From: Sporosarcina sp. PTS2304
GTDB taxonomy: Bacteria > Bacillota > Bacilli > Bacillales_A > Planococcaceae
Assembly: GCF_003351785.1 (NCBI RefSeq)
Contig: NZ_CP031230.1
Coordinates: 496,001 to 560,000, forward strand
Direction of reading: 5' to 3'
DNA: 64,000 nt
Part shown: one piece after another, positions 26,882-40,672 of the stretch
Layout: each line of letters starts with the position of its first letter
Position numbering within the stretch: the stretch's first letter is position 1
Position numbers and translations under genes: made by a program
The notes under the pieces: model-generated
The model's database searches: none
Told to the model about the DNA's origin: nothing
The model's input: only the letters and a program-made list of their open reading frames with translations

Positions 26882-27981
26882 TGACAAAAAGATATTTAGT
26901 ACTAGAAGACGGATCTATATTCGAAGGTAAAGCATTCGGAGCAGAGAATGCATCAGTAGGAGAAGCGGTATTCGCAACAGGAATGACAGGTTATCAGGAA
27001 ACAATCTCTAATCCGTCAGGTTGCGGACAAATCGTAGTGATGACGTATCCGTTAATCGGCAACTACGGAATTAACCGCGATGATTATGAATCAATCGATC
27101 TTGCTATTAACGGATTGGTCGTTCGGGAGTTAACAGAAGAACCTTCAAACTTCCGCAGTGGCATGTCATTAGGTGATTTACTAACATTAAAAGGGATTCC
27201 AGGAATTCAAGAAATTGATACGAGAAAATTGACACGTTTATTACGTGAAAAAGGTGCCTTGAAAGGTAAACTAACAGCTGCAGGAGAAGAAATTGATACA
27301 AATGCAGTGATTACCGAAGTGAAAGGTTATGAACTTCCGACAGATTTAGTGTCTAAAGTCTCTACTAAACGGCCGTATCCAAGTCCTGGTCTAGGAAAGC
27401 GTGTAGTCGTTATTGATTATGGTATTAAACACGGAATTCTACGTGAGCTAAATAAAAAAGATTGTGATGTAATCGTTGTGCCTTTTGATACTTCAGCAAA
27501 AGAAATTTTAGCTTTATTCCCAGATGGGATCTTACTGTCAAATGGGCCGGGAAATCCTGAAGATGTAGCAGGCGCAGTGGAAACGATTAAAGAACTGCTT
27601 GGTAAAAAGCCGATTTTCGGGATCGGCCTTGGGCATCAGTTATTTGCGCTGGCATGTGGTGCAAAAACTGCAAAAATGAAAAACAGTCATATTGGCGGCA
27701 ACTATCCTGTCAAAGATTTAAATACGAACCGCACAGACCTAACTTCACAAAGTCACGGCTATGAAGTACTGGAAGATTCATTAGCCGGAACTGGGCTGGA
27801 AGTAACGCATAAAGCGTTGAATGATAATTGTGTAGAAGGTGTGCGCAGTGAGAAATATGAAGCATTTTCAGTACAGTTCCATCCAGAAGCATCACCGGGA
27901 CCACAAGACGCTAGCTATTTGTTTGACCGTTTTATTGAATTGATGACTGCAAGCAACCGAAAGGGGAATATTCATGCCTAA
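26881..27981 (+). CDS. pyrAA: Carbamoyl-phosphate synthase small chain with altered glutaminase site
   Basis: This 366-residue subunit normally hydrolyses glutamine and feeds ammonia to the large chain. It has the N-terminal CPSase small domain ([14 protein letters not shown]) and a class I glutamine amidotransferase domain. The oxyanion motif SNGPGNP (from residue 220) and the His334/Glu336 pair (QFHPEAS) are intact. The nucleophile motif, normally GICLGHQ, reads GIGLGHQ: residue 249 is Gly (codon GGC at 27625-27627). The glutamine-binding motif QNHG reads QSHG, with Ser291 (27751-27753), and the usual KFGH reads KNSH. Loss of the Cys should abolish glutaminase activity, so an ammonia-dependent subunit is inferred. 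Length, frame and coupling to pyrC and pyrAB are normal, so this is not an obvious pseudogene. The ribosome site is GGAAGGATGG. Confidence 0.93.
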   Translation: MTKRYLVLEDGSIFEGKAFGAENASVGEAVFATGMTGYQETISNPSGCGQIVVMTYPLIGNYGINRDDYESIDLAINGLVVRELTEEPSNFRSGMSLGDLLTLKGIPGIQEIDTRKLTRLLREKGALKGKLTAAGEEIDTNAVITEVKGYELPTDLVSKVSTKRPYPSPGLGKRVVVIDYGIKHGILRELNKKDCDVIVVPFDTSAKEILALFPDGILLSNGPGNPEDVAGAVETIKELLGKKPIFGIGLGHQLFALACGAKTAKMKNSHIGGNYPVKDLNTNRTDLTSQSHGYEVLEDSLAGTGLEVTHKALNDNCVEGVRSEKYEAFSVQFHPEASPGPQDASYLFDRFIELMTASNRKGNIHA

Positions 27982-30900
27982 ACGTACAGATATTAAATCC
28001 ATTCTCGTCATTGGCTCAGGTCCAATTGTTATTGGGCAAGCCGCTGAATTTGACTACGCGGGTACACAAGCGTGTCTATCATTAAAAGAAGAAGGGTACC
28101 GTGTAATTCTGATTAACTCTAATCCGGCAACGATCATGACGGATACAGAAATTGCGGATAAAGTATATATTGAACCTATTACACTGGAATTCGTCAGCCG
28201 CATCATTCGTAAAGAGCGCCCTGATGCATTACTACCTACATTAGGCGGCCAAACAGGATTGAATATGGCGATTGAATTACAAGAGTCAGGAATTTTAGAT
28301 GAACTGGAAATTGAAATTTTAGGTACGAAACTAGATGCGATCCATAAGGCAGAAGACCGTGACCTGTTCCGTAACTTGATGAATGAGATGGGAGAGCCGG
28401 TTCCGGACAGTGAGATTATCCACAATATCGATGAAGCGTATGCGTTCGTTAATGAAATTGGCTACCCGGTCATTGTACGTCCGGCATTTACACTCGGTGG
28501 TACGGGTGGAGGAATCTGTCACAACGACGAAGATTTAGAAGAAATTGTAGCAAGCGGTTTGAAATACAGCCCAGTTACACAATGTTTACTCGAGAAATCC
28601 ATCGCCGGCTTTAAAGAAATTGAATATGAAGTAATGCGTGACTCAGCAGATAATGCGATTGTCGTATGTAATATGGAAAACGTAGACGCTGTAGGGATTC
28701 ATACAGGTGACTCTATCGTTACAGCGCCATGTCAAACGCTAACAGACCGTGAAAATCAAATGTTGCGTAATGTTTCTCTCCGTATCATTCGCGCATTGAA
28801 AATCGAAGGAGGATGTAACGTACAGTTAGCACTTGATCCGCATAGCTTTGATTACTACATCATCGAAGTAAACCCGCGAGTGAGTCGTTCATCAGCATTA
28901 GCATCTAAGGCAACTGGCTATCCAATTGCAAAATTAGCTGCGAAAATTGCAGTCGGCTTAACTTTAGATGAAATGATGAACCCTGTAACAGGCAATACGT
29001 ATGCTTGCTTTGAGCCGACTTTAGACTATGTTGTCACAAAAATTCCACGCTGGCCATTCGATAAGTTCGAATCAGCAAAACGTAACTTGGGGACACAAAT
29101 GAAGGCAACTGGTGAAGTGATGGCAATGGGTCGTACATTTGAAGAGTCGATTCAAAAAGCTGTTCGTTCATTAGAAACCGGTCAATTCGACTTATCACTT
29201 CCTGGTGGAGAAGATATGACGGATGCCTGGATCGAGAAGCGTATTCGTAAAGCGGGAGATGAACGTTTGTTCTTTATCGGTGAAGCGTTGCGCCGTGGAG
29301 TGACAATTGAAACGTTACATGATTGGAGCGCAATTGATCTATTCTTCTTACGCAAGTTTGAAACTATCGTGCGTTATGAAGAGTTATTGAAAAACAACCC
29401 ATATGACTATGACGTAGCTTATAAAGCAAAGCGTTTAGGTTTTGCAGACGTAACGCTGGCTAAACTTTGGAAGACGACTGAGCGTGAAGTGTACGACTGG
29501 AGAAAACAACAAGAACTTATTCCGGTGTATAAGAAAGTAGACACATGTGCAGGTGAGTATGAATCAGACACACCATATTTCTACGGAACGTATGAAGAAG
29601 AAAATGAATCTGTTAGAACCGATAAGAAAAGTGTAGTTGTTTTAGGATCAGGTCCGATACGAATTGGACAAGGTGTAGAGTTCGACTATGCAACAGTGCA
29701 TTGTGTATGGGCAATTCAAGAAGCTGGTTATGAAGCGATTATCGTGAATAATAATCCGGAGACAGTATCTACAGACTTCTCTATCTCTGATAAATTGTAC
29801 TTCGAGCCACTGACGATTGAAGACGTTATGCACATCATTGATCTAGAACAGCCAGAAGGAGTAATTGTTCAGTTTGGCGGCCAGACGGCAATTAACTTAG
29901 CTGACGAGTTAGAGGCACGTGGTGTTAAAATTCTTGGAACATCACTTGAAGATATCGATCGTGCAGAAAACCGCGACAAATTTGAAAGTGCGCTTCATGA
30001 AATCGGTGTACCACAACCACTTGGTAAAACAGCATTATCTGTTCCGGAAGCTGTGGTGATTGCTACAGAGATCGGATATCCTGTGCTTGTGCGTCCTTCG
30101 TATGTACTGGGTGGGCGTGCGATGGAGATCGTTTATCATGAAGAAGAATTATTGCAGTATATGGAAAATGCAGTGAAAGCCAGTCCAGAGCACCCTGTTT
30201 TGATCGACCGATACTTAACAGGTACAGAAATCGAAGTAGATGCAATCTGTGATGGCGAAACAGTATTAATTCCTGGAATTATGGAACACATTGAACGTGC
30301 GGGTGTTCACTCAGGTGACTCAATTGCTGTTTATCCGCCACAAAATCTTTCACAGTCAATGATTGAAACGATTGCAGATTACACAAAACGTCTAGCGCTC
30401 GGTTTGAAAATTCGCGGGTTGATGAATATCCAATTTGTAATTTCTGAAGGGCAAGTATATGTAATAGAAGTGAATCCACGCTCTAGTCGTACAGTACCAT
30501 TTTTGAGTAAAATCACGAATATTCCAATGGCTAACGTTGCGACACAAGCGATTTTAGGCAAATCTATTGCACAACAAGGATATGCAGATGGATTAGCAGA
30601 TGCTCCAGCAGGTGTCTATGTTAAAGTGCCTGTGTTCTCATTTGCTAAGTTACGCCGTGTAGACATAACACTCGGACCAGAAATGAAATCAACGGGTGAG
30701 GTTATGGGGAAAGACAGCACGCTAGAGAAAGCTTTATATAAAGGCTTGGTCGCTGCTGGTATGGAAGTGAAAGAATACGGATCCGTTCTCATGACTGTAT
30801 CTGATAAAGATAAAGAAGAAATTGTCGATATGGCAAAACGCTTCGTGGAAATAGGTTATCGAATTTTAGCGACAGAGGGTACTGCTAAAGCACTTGAGCA

Positions 30901-31167
30901 GGCGAATATCGAAGTGAAAACAGTAGGCAAGATCGGTACAGAAGGAACAACTTTGATCGATGTCATTCAAAAAGGGCAAGCGCAGTTAGTGATCAATACA
31001 CTAACTAAAGGGAAGCAACCTGCGCGTGACGGCTTTAGAATACGTCGTGAGTCTGTAGAAAATGGCGTTCCGGCGTTTACTTCAATCGATACAGCAAATG
31101 CCATGCTATCGGTAATTGAATCTATGACATTCCAAACAGACGCTATGCCAAAACCACAGGTGATTCA

Positions 31168-31171
<4 letters not shown>
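27974..31171 (+). CDS. pyrAB: Carbamoyl-phosphate synthase large chain
   Basis: The 1065-residue large subunit makes carbamoyl phosphate from bicarbonate, ammonia and two ATP. It is built of two homologous ATP-grasp halves: the first begins with [19 protein letters not shown], the second near residue 553 with [21 protein letters not shown]-terminal MGS-type regulatory domain (about 930-1065) follows, where UMP and PRPP act in related enzymes. Each half keeps its glycine-rich ATP loop (TLGGTGGG and VLGGRAM) and metal ligands ([31 protein letters not shown]). Unlike the small chain, no key residue is visibly lost. It overlaps pyrAA by 8 bp and pyrK by 4 bp. Confidence 0.98.
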
Positions 31172-33564
<2,393 letters not shown>

Positions 33565-33568
<4 letters not shown>

Positions 33569-34194
33569 CAAGACAAAAAGAAGTAGCACAAATTTTATTA
33601 AACGTAGGGGCTGTGGCATTAAACCCGAAAGATCCATTTACATGGGCTTCCGGTATTAAATCACCTATTTATTGTGATAACCGTTTAACGATGGCTGATC
33701 CAGTAGGGCGTAAGGAAATTGCAGAAGGTTTAGCCGAATTGATTCGAGTTCACTATCCGGATGCTACAGTTATTGCGGGTACTGCAACAGCTGGTATTCC
33801 ACACGCTGCATGGGTAGCGGACATTTTAAAATTGCCGATGGTATATATCCGTTCTTCCGCAAAAGCGCATGGGAAAAGCCGTCAAATCGAAGGGAAAATT
33901 GAACCCGGCGCAAAAGCAGTGATTATTGAAGATTTGATCTCGACAGGTGGTAGTAGTTTAAATGCAGCAAATGCTTTGTTAGCTGAAGGGATAGTAGTGA
34001 GCGGAATTGTTTCGATCTTTACATACGAACTTCAAAAAGCAGATGAAAAGTTTGCTGAAGCTAATCTTTCCTACCATAGCTTAACAAATTTTGCAGCGCT
34101 TGCAGAAGTAGCGAAAGAACAAGGTGCAATTGAGGAAGAGTCTATGAATGAACTAACTGAATGGCACACGAAACTAAAGCAAGGTACGCTATAA
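33565..34194 (+). CDS. pyrE: Orotate phosphoribosyltransferase
   Basis: PyrE converts orotate and PRPP to OMP. The 209-residue protein shows the PRPP loop VIIEDLISTGGSSLNA near residue 118 and the catalytic loop region KAHGKSRQIEG. ATG 33565 overlaps the pyrF stop (ATGA); a longer in-frame start at 33547 lies inside pyrF and is not preferred. It is the last gene of the operon and a terminator follows. The cysH-type genes that follow pyrE in B. subtilis are absent. Confidence 0.97.
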
Positions 34195-34198
34195 GAAT

Positions 34199-34252
34199 AA
34201 AGGGCTGTCGAGAAAGTCAGTAACATCTGATTTTCTCGACAGCCCCTTTTTT
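34199..34252. terminator. Bidirectional terminator between pyrE and rqcH
   Basis: AAGGGCTGTCGAGAAA pairs with TTTCTCGACAGCCCCTT. A-rich and T-rich flanks on the two sides let it serve both converging genes. Confidence 0.9.
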
Positions 34253-34269
34253 ATGGAACAACTCATTTC

Positions 34270-35958
34270 TTACTTCCGGAGTTTCCGAACTAAATCTTCG
34301 TCTGGTGTAACGAAGACGGTCTTTTGTTCAAAGTAAATGACAAATCCTGGTTTAGCACCAGAAGGTTTTTTGACGTGTCGGATGGCTGTGTAATCTACAG
34401 GGACGGATGATGATTCTCGTGCTTTACTGAAGTATGCAGACAATGTCGCAGCTTCTTCTATAGTTTGTGCATCAGGATTCGCGTCATGAATCACGACGTG
34501 AGACCCTGGTATATCTTTCGTGTGTAGCCAAATATGATCACGCGCAGCGACTTTGAACGTTACATAATCATTTTGTTTATTATTTTTGCCTACAGAAATA
34601 GCAATACCAGCAGATGACATAAATGACTCAGGTGAAGGCTTTTTTGATTTGATCTTCTTTTTACTTTTACGTGCGCGCATAAATCCAAGTTCTACTAGTT
34701 CTTCACGTATTTCTTCTATGTCAATTGGAGATGCTTGGTATACTTGCTGGCGTACCATTTCAAAGTATTCGATATCATCTTTTGTCTTTTCAAGCTGTTC
34801 TGCAATACGAATAAGTGCCGTCTTTGCTTTCGAGTAGCGTGAGAAATACTTTTGCGCATTATCAATTGGTGTTTTTCTAGGATCCAGTGGAATCGTAACC
34901 GTCGTGCCCTGCTCATAATAATTGTCCACTGTCACTTCAGTATCACCTTTATGCAACATATAGCTGTTGGCAGTCAAAAGTTCCCCGTACAACTTTAAAG
35001 TATCCAAGTCTTGTGCAGTTTGTTGTTCTTTCTCCAACTTTTTCATTTTATTTTCTAGCTTAGAAATTTCATTAGACAGCCAACGTTCCAAATCGATTGC
35101 CTGGGATTTGACACGCTCTCGTTCTGCTCTTGCGAAATAGACTTTATCGAGAAGATCGCCTAAAGTTTCAAATGATTGAGTAGTTCCTTCCACATGTGTC
35201 AGTTCTATTGCTGAAAATAAAGTTTTGCGTTCATTTTCGACTGCCATAGGTTTCATCGTATTTACACTAAAACTATCTAAAAAAGATTTCCAAATACTTA
35301 GCCACCGAGTGGAGTCTTGTTGCAGACGATAAAGAAGTTCAGTAGCTGTTAGCGGTGAAAAGCCTGCAAATTGTCGAACGATGTCTTTTGGTTCCTGTAC
35401 AACACCTAATATAGTCATGACATCTTCATCATTTGTGCTGAAAGGATCTACTTTATCTTGCGCAGGAGCTGGGATATACGGCTGACCGGGCAAAATAGTT
35501 CGATAACTGTTTACGGATGGTGGTAAATGCTTCATGCTATCGATGATCAGATCCCGTGAAGCATCTAATAAAATCAAGTTACTGTGACGTCCCATTATTT
35601 CTACTACTAATTGCCGTTCAATCTGATCTCCGAGTTCATTGCGCGCTTGTACATGAATAGTGACGACGCGATCCGTCTCATGCTGCTCAATAGACGTAAT
35701 GAGACCGCCTTCTAGTTGTTTTCTGAGAACCATGCAAAATAGCGGTGGTTCCGCCGGGTTTGTCAATATTTCATTAGTCAATTGTATCCTCGAATAAGAA
35801 GGATGCAATGAGACTAATAATTTATGATTTTTATTATTCGATCGGATTTGAAAAACGACTTCTTGTGAATTGGGTTGGTGGATCTTTGAAATCCGACCTG
35901 ACTTCAGTTGCTGTAATTCGCTTACCATTGCTTTTGTAAATAAACCATCAAATGCCAT
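34270..35958 (-). CDS. rqcH: Ribosome quality control protein RqcH (YloA, NEMF/Rqc2 family)
   Basis: RqcH binds stalled 50S-nascent chain complexes and adds C-terminal alanine tails that mark the chain for degradation. The 562-residue protein has the NFACT-N domain with the N-terminal GRISKIHQPNSQEVVFQIR region, middle helical and coiled-coil sections (about residues 280-430), and the C-terminal NFACT-R (DUF814) domain with DYVTFKVAARDHIWLHTKDIPGSHVV in shorter blocks and AATLSAYFSKARESS. Older annotations call it a fibronectin-binding protein. It is the only long minus-strand gene in the window and converges on pyrE. Confidence 0.95.
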   Translation of the reverse strand: MAFDGLFTKAMVSELQQLKSGRISKIHQPNSQEVVFQIRSNNKNHKLLVSLHPSYSRIQLTNEILTNPAEPPLFCMVLRKQLEGGLITSIEQHETDRVVTIHVQARNELGDQIERQLVVEIMGRHSNLILLDASRDLIIDSMKHLPPSVNSYRTILPGQPYIPAPAQDKVDPFSTNDEDVMTILGVVQEPKDIVRQFAGFSPLTATELLYRLQQDSTRWLSIWKSFLDSFSVNTMKPMAVENERKTLFSAIELTHVEGTTQSFETLGDLLDKVYFARAERERVKSQAIDLERWLSNEISKLENKMKKLEKEQQTAQDLDTLKLYGELLTANSYMLHKGDTEVTVDNYYEQGTTVTIPLDPRKTPIDNAQKYFSRYSKAKTALIRIAEQLEKTKDDIEYFEMVRQQVYQASPIDIEEIREELVELGFMRARKSKKKIKSKKPSPESFMSSAGIAISVGKNNKQNDYVTFKVAARDHIWLHTKDIPGSHVVIHDANPDAQTIEEAATLSAYFSKARESSSVPVDYTAIRHVKKPSGAKPGFVIYFEQKTVFVTPDEDLVRKLRK

Positions 35959-36012
35959 ACGGATTCCTCTTTCATTTCGTTTTGTTCCATTTTAGCACTC
36001 ATCGCATGATTA

Positions 36013-36021
36013 TGGTATAAT
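36013..36021 (+). promoter_or_regulatory. Probable promoter of gmk (extended -10)
   Basis: TGGTATAAT is a perfect extended -10 element. The -35 region is weak. It lies between the divergent rqcH and gmk genes, about 105 bp before gmk. Confidence 0.55.
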
Positions 36022-36082
36022 ATCAACAGATTGCACACATAGGCCTAACTAGTTGGATGATGCATGTTATTATAGGAACTAG

Positions 36083-36745
<663 letters not shown>

Positions 36746-36748
36746 ACT

Positions 36749-36973
36749 ATGTTATATCCATCAGTTGACTCATTAAAAGGTAAGGTAGATTCGAAATATA
36801 CATTGGTTACATTAGCTGCAAAACGTGCACGTGAAATACAGGAACAGCGCAATGAGTTATTACATTCTTACCGTTCAGTAAAAAGCGTCGGAAGAGCACT
36901 TGAAGAAGTTGCAGCCGGTGTATTAATCAACCAAGTAGCCGATGAAAATATTATTTATGAAGACGAAGTTTGA
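36749..36973 (+). CDS. rpoZ: RNA polymerase omega subunit
   Basis: This 74-residue subunit assists RNA polymerase assembly. The text [17 protein letters not shown] with [10 protein letters not shown] is the omega signature. The start has a GGAGGGAG ribosome site at the gmk stop. It is followed by a terminator-like hairpin before coaBC. Confidence 0.95.
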   Translation: MLYPSVDSLKGKVDSKYTLVTLAAKRAREIQEQRNELLHSYRSVKSVGRALEEVAAGVLINQVADENIIYEDEV

Positions 36974-36982
36974 TTTGAAATA

Positions 36983-37031
36983 AAAAACAACTCCCTTGGA
37001 ATTCAATTGTTCTCAGGGAGTTTGTTATTTT
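36983..37031 (+). terminator. Terminator-like hairpin between rpoZ and coaBC
   Basis: AACAACTCCCT pairs with AGGGAGTTTGTT around a loop of about 20 nt and is followed by a T-rich stretch. coaBC starts 24 bp later, so it may act as a partial terminator. Confidence 0.7.
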
Positions 37032-37054
37032 TAGAAAGGAAGAGAGAGTGGAGT

Positions 37055-38272
37055 ATGTTAAACGATAAAAATATTTTACTTTGTGTCACAGGTGGAATCG
37101 CGGTTTATAAAGCTGTTGCCTTAGTGAGTAAATTGTCTCAAGCAGGCGCAAACGTAAAAGTTGTCATGACTGACTCAGCAAAAGAATTTGTTCAACCGTT
37201 ATCATTTCAAGTGATGTCTAGAAATGATGTCTATTTCGATACGTTCGATGAAAAAGATTCGCGTGTAATAGCACATATTGATTTAGCGGATTGGGCAGAT
37301 TTAGTCGTTGTCGCTCCTGCTACAGCAAACGTCATCGGTAAACTGGCAAATGGCATTGCAGATGATATGGTAACGACTATTTTATTAGCTACTGAAGCTG
37401 ATGTATGGATTGCACCCGCTATGAATGTTCATATGTATGCCCATCCTGCGGTGAAAAGAAATATTGCGCAGTTACATGCGGACGGCTACCAATTTATCGA
37501 ACCTTCGGAAGGCTTTTTGGCCTGTGGGTATGTTGGGAAAGGGCGTTTGGAAGAGCCAGAGCGAATTACTGAACTCGTGGCACAATACTTTGATCAAGAG
37601 AAAGTGCAACCGCTGGCGGGAAAAAAGGTCGTCATAACGGCAGGGCCCACTAGAGAGCGCATCGATCCGGTTCGATATGTATCGAATTTCTCCAGTGGGA
37701 AAATGGGGTATGCGATGGCTGCAGCTGCACAGCAAATGGGTGCAAATACAGTACTCATTTCAGGCCCGGTTGAACTTTCTGTACCCCCTGGTGTGCGAGT
37801 TGTGTATGTGGAAAGCGCGGCACAAATGTATGACGCGGTTCTTCATGAATATGATGATGCATCGATAGTCGTTAAATCTGCAGCAGTCGCGGATTATCGT
37901 CCGAAGTCGATACATGAACAAAAAATGAAGAAAAAAGTCGGTGATGATACATTGGAACTCGAACGTACGACAGATATTTTACAATCACTCGGAGATCGCA
38001 AACAACAGCAAGTGTTAATCGGTTTCGCGGCAGAAACGACAGACGTCATCGCATATGGGAAAAAGAAATTAGAATCTAAAAACTTGGATTATATTATCGT
38101 TAATGATGTGACTGATCCCGGCGGGGGATTCGGGAGTGATACGAATGTGGTGACGCTGCTTTCTAGAGAAGGAGTAACGACACCTTTTCAAGCGATGGCG
38201 AAAGATCAGCTCGCTATTCGATTGTTTGAAACGATCATTCAACAAGAAAGCGATAAACTACATGTACGCTGA
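37055..38272 (+). CDS. coaBC: Bifunctional phosphopantothenoylcysteine synthetase/decarboxylase
   Basis: CoaBC makes 4'-phosphopantetheine for coenzyme A. The 405-residue protein has an N-terminal flavin-dependent decarboxylase half (VTGGIAVYKA, PAMNVHMY, and the reductive Cys in ACGYVGKGRL near residue 157) and a C-terminal synthetase half (ITAGPTRERIDPVR, FSSGKMGYAMA, KSAAVADYRP). The start at 37055 has a GAAAGGAAGAG ribosome site. A 48-nt longer frame is open but starts inside the hairpin. It overlaps priA by 11 bp. Confidence 0.96.
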   Translation: MLNDKNILLCVTGGIAVYKAVALVSKLSQAGANVKVVMTDSAKEFVQPLSFQVMSRNDVYFDTFDEKDSRVIAHIDLADWADLVVVAPATANVIGKLANGIADDMVTTILLATEADVWIAPAMNVHMYAHPAVKRNIAQLHADGYQFIEPSEGFLACGYVGKGRLEEPERITELVAQYFDQEKVQPLAGKKVVITAGPTRERIDPVRYVSNFSSGKMGYAMAAAAQQMGANTVLISGPVELSVPPGVRVVYVESAAQMYDAVLHEYDDASIVVKSAAVADYRPKSIHEQKMKKKVGDDTLELERTTDILQSLGDRKQQQVLIGFAAETTDVIAYGKKKLESKNLDYIIVNDVTDPGGGFGSDTNVVTLLSREGVTTPFQAMAKDQLAIRLFETIIQQESDKLHVR

Positions 38273-40670
38273 AGTCATTGTGGATGTGGCAGCTTATCCA
38301 ATCGATCGTCCATTTGATTATGCAGTACCAAAGAAATGGCAGAGTATTCTAGAACCGGGAGTACGAGTGAAAGTTCCATTTGGTTCGCGTAAAGTAGTAG
38401 GCTACGTAACGAACACGAAAATGGATAGTGAACTGGATCCTGAAAAAATCAAATCAATCGTTGAGATTATAGATTTAGAGCCGGTTTTATCGAAAGAACT
38501 ATTAGCTTTGTCAAAATGGATGGCTGCCGATACAATCGCTTATGAGATAGATGCTCTTCAAGTAATGTTGCCGGCAGCTATGCGTGCCAAATATGAAAAA
38601 GTTATGCGTGTACGATCGCCAGAATTACTGGACGAATCGTTTCGCGCATTTATAGGAAACAGAGAACAAGTGACGTTAAAAGCATTACAAGATGCGGATT
38701 TATTAAAGGAAACAAAAAGTTATAGTGAACGTGGCATTGTTCAAATCGATACCGCCATCCAACAAAAAACAAAGATTAAAAAAGTCCGAATGATTCATAT
38801 TCCGGACGTTGACAGATTGGAAGTCGCGTTGACAGAAACTCATCCAAACGCAAAAAAACAAGCTGAGTTGTTACGTTGGCTCATGAAGCACGCCTCTCAA
38901 TCTATCGAAGCGAGTAAGATTTTACATGAAGCAAATATAACCGCAACTGTATTAAAAGCCTTACTTGATAAGCAAATAATCGAACAATCACAAATGGAAG
39001 TATATCGCGAACTTGACGCACCTAAAATGAAGGATAGCGGAAAACCTGAATACTTGACGGATGAACAACAAGTCGCTTTATCAGCCATTGAACAGGCTAG
39101 TGACCGTGATCAGCAAGAAACATTCCTCTTACACGGCATTACAGGAAGTGGAAAGACGGAAATTTATTTGCAGGCAATTGATCATGTGTTGAAGAAAGGC
39201 AAAGAAGCTATCGTGTTAGTTCCGGAAATTTCCTTAACCCCACAAATGACTGCTCGTTTTAAGGGAAGATTTGGGGAATTGGTAGCAGTGTTACACAGCG
39301 GACTATCATCGGGTGAAAAATATGATGAATGGCGCAGAATTCATAGAGGAGAAGTGAAAGTGGCGATTGGTGCACGATCCGCTGTTTTTGCTCCTTTTAC
39401 GAATGTAGGCTTACTTATACTCGATGAAGAACACGAATCCACATACAAACAAGAAGAATCTCCGAGATACCATGCTCGTGATGTAGCTATTTGGCGGGCA
39501 GACTATCATCAGTGTCCAGTCATTTTAGGCAGTGCTACACCTGCATTGGAATCTTATGCACGAGCGACAAAAGATGTGTATACGTTACTGACATTAACCG
39601 AGCGAGCGAAACAACAAGCATTGCCCAGTGTGGAAGTAGTAGATATGCGGGAGGAGCTGAAAACAGGAAATCGTTCCATGTTTTCTGTAGCATTGACAGA
39701 AGCGATGAAAGAACGGCTGGCACGTAAAGAGCAGATTGTCTTATTACTAAATAAACGAGGATTTTCCAGCTTTGTACTTTGCAGAGATTGCGGCACCGTT
39801 GTGGAATGTCCGAACTGCGATATTTCATTAACGTATCATCGTTCAACAGAGAGCCTGAAGTGTCATTATTGCGGACATGAAGAACGAGTTCCGTTAGAAT
39901 GTCCACAATGTGAAAGCGAACATATTCGCTTTTTTGGAACGGGTACGCAAAAAGCGCAGGAAGAATTATTTAAATTATTACCTGAAGCCCGTGTCATTCG
40001 AATGGATGTCGATACGACGAATACAAAAGGCGCTCATGAACGCCTACTTCATGATTTTGGTGAAGGAAAAGCAGACATCCTACTCGGTACACAAATGATA
40101 GCTAAAGGCTTAGATTTTCCTCGCATTACATTGGTAGGTGTACTAGCAGCAGACACATCACTTCATTTGGCAGACTTTCGCGCAGCTGAAAAAACATTTC
40201 AATTATTGACGCAAGTGAGTGGACGGGCGGGCCGTGATCAATTACCTGGTGAAGTAGTGATTCAAACATATGATCCGGATCACTATGCTATTGAGCTATC
40301 CAAATCCCAAGAATATGTACCATTTTACGAACTAGAAATGGATAGAAGAAGACAACTGGGCTATCCTCCTTACTATTATGTAACCGTTGTGCAATTCAGC
40401 CATGAAGATGTGCTAAAAGCGGCTGATTACGCACATAAAGGAACGACTTTCCTGGCAGAGCGCCTGTCCCCCAATACCATAATCATCGGACCAACCGCCG
40501 CAGCGATTAGCCGTCTCAATAATAGATATCGCTATCAATGTTTGATAAAATATAAGCAAGAACCCGCTCTCATTCCCATTTTACAACAATTGCTAAAACA
40601 TTATAAAATGAACTGGGCAAAAGACGGATTAGCAATGTCCATAAACAGAGAACCAACAGCAATATTTTAA
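38262..40670 (+). CDS. priA: Primosomal protein N' (replication restart helicase PriA)
   Basis: PriA recognises abandoned replication forks and reloads the replisome. The 802-residue protein has the N-terminal DNA-binding domain (PIDRPFDYAVP), DEAD-type helicase motifs (GSGKTEIYL near residue 294, DEEHESTYKQ near 390) and a zinc-binding insertion with eight Cys (CRDCG, CPNC, CHYCG, CPQC, about 505-550). A C-terminal helicase half contains QVSGRAGRD. The ATG at 38262 overlaps the end of coaBC. A 123-bp tandem repeat begins 2 bp after the stop codon. Confidence 0.97.
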   Translation: MYAEVIVDVAAYPIDRPFDYAVPKKWQSILEPGVRVKVPFGSRKVVGYVTNTKMDSELDPEKIKSIVEIIDLEPVLSKELLALSKWMAADTIAYEIDALQVMLPAAMRAKYEKVMRVRSPELLDESFRAFIGNREQVTLKALQDADLLKETKSYSERGIVQIDTAIQQKTKIKKVRMIHIPDVDRLEVALTETHPNAKKQAELLRWLMKHASQSIEASKILHEANITATVLKALLDKQIIEQSQMEVYRELDAPKMKDSGKPEYLTDEQQVALSAIEQASDRDQQETFLLHGITGSGKTEIYLQAIDHVLKKGKEAIVLVPEISLTPQMTARFKGRFGELVAVLHSGLSSGEKYDEWRRIHRGEVKVAIGARSAVFAPFTNVGLLILDEEHESTYKQEESPRYHARDVAIWRADYHQCPVILGSATPALESYARATKDVYTLLTLTERAKQQALPSVEVVDMREELKTGNRSMFSVALTEAMKERLARKEQIVLLLNKRGFSSFVLCRDCGTVVECPNCDISLTYHRSTESLKCHYCGHEERVPLECPQCESEHIRFFGTGTQKAQEELFKLLPEARVIRMDVDTTNTKGAHERLLHDFGEGKADILLGTQMIAKGLDFPRITLVGVLAADTSLHLADFRAAEKTFQLLTQVSGRAGRDQLPGEVVIQTYDPDHYAIELSKSQEYVPFYELEMDRRRQLGYPPYYYVTVVQFSHEDVLKAADYAHKGTTFLAERLSPNTIIIGPTAAAISRLNNRYRYQCLIKYKQEPALIPILQQLLKHYKMNWAKDGLAMSINREPTAIF

Positions 40671-40672
40671 CA

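Noticed and set aside
26881..27981. pyrAA as a pseudogene
   Set aside because: The frame is full length and coupled to both neighbours, and all other motifs are intact. The altered residues fit specific loss of glutaminase better than decay.
34586..34837. Plus-strand frame opposite rqcH
   Set aside because: It is an antisense shadow of a well-supported gene, with no ribosome site.
36983..37031. Riboswitch before coaBC
   Set aside because: Only a simple hairpin with a T-rich tail is seen; there is no room for an aptamer.
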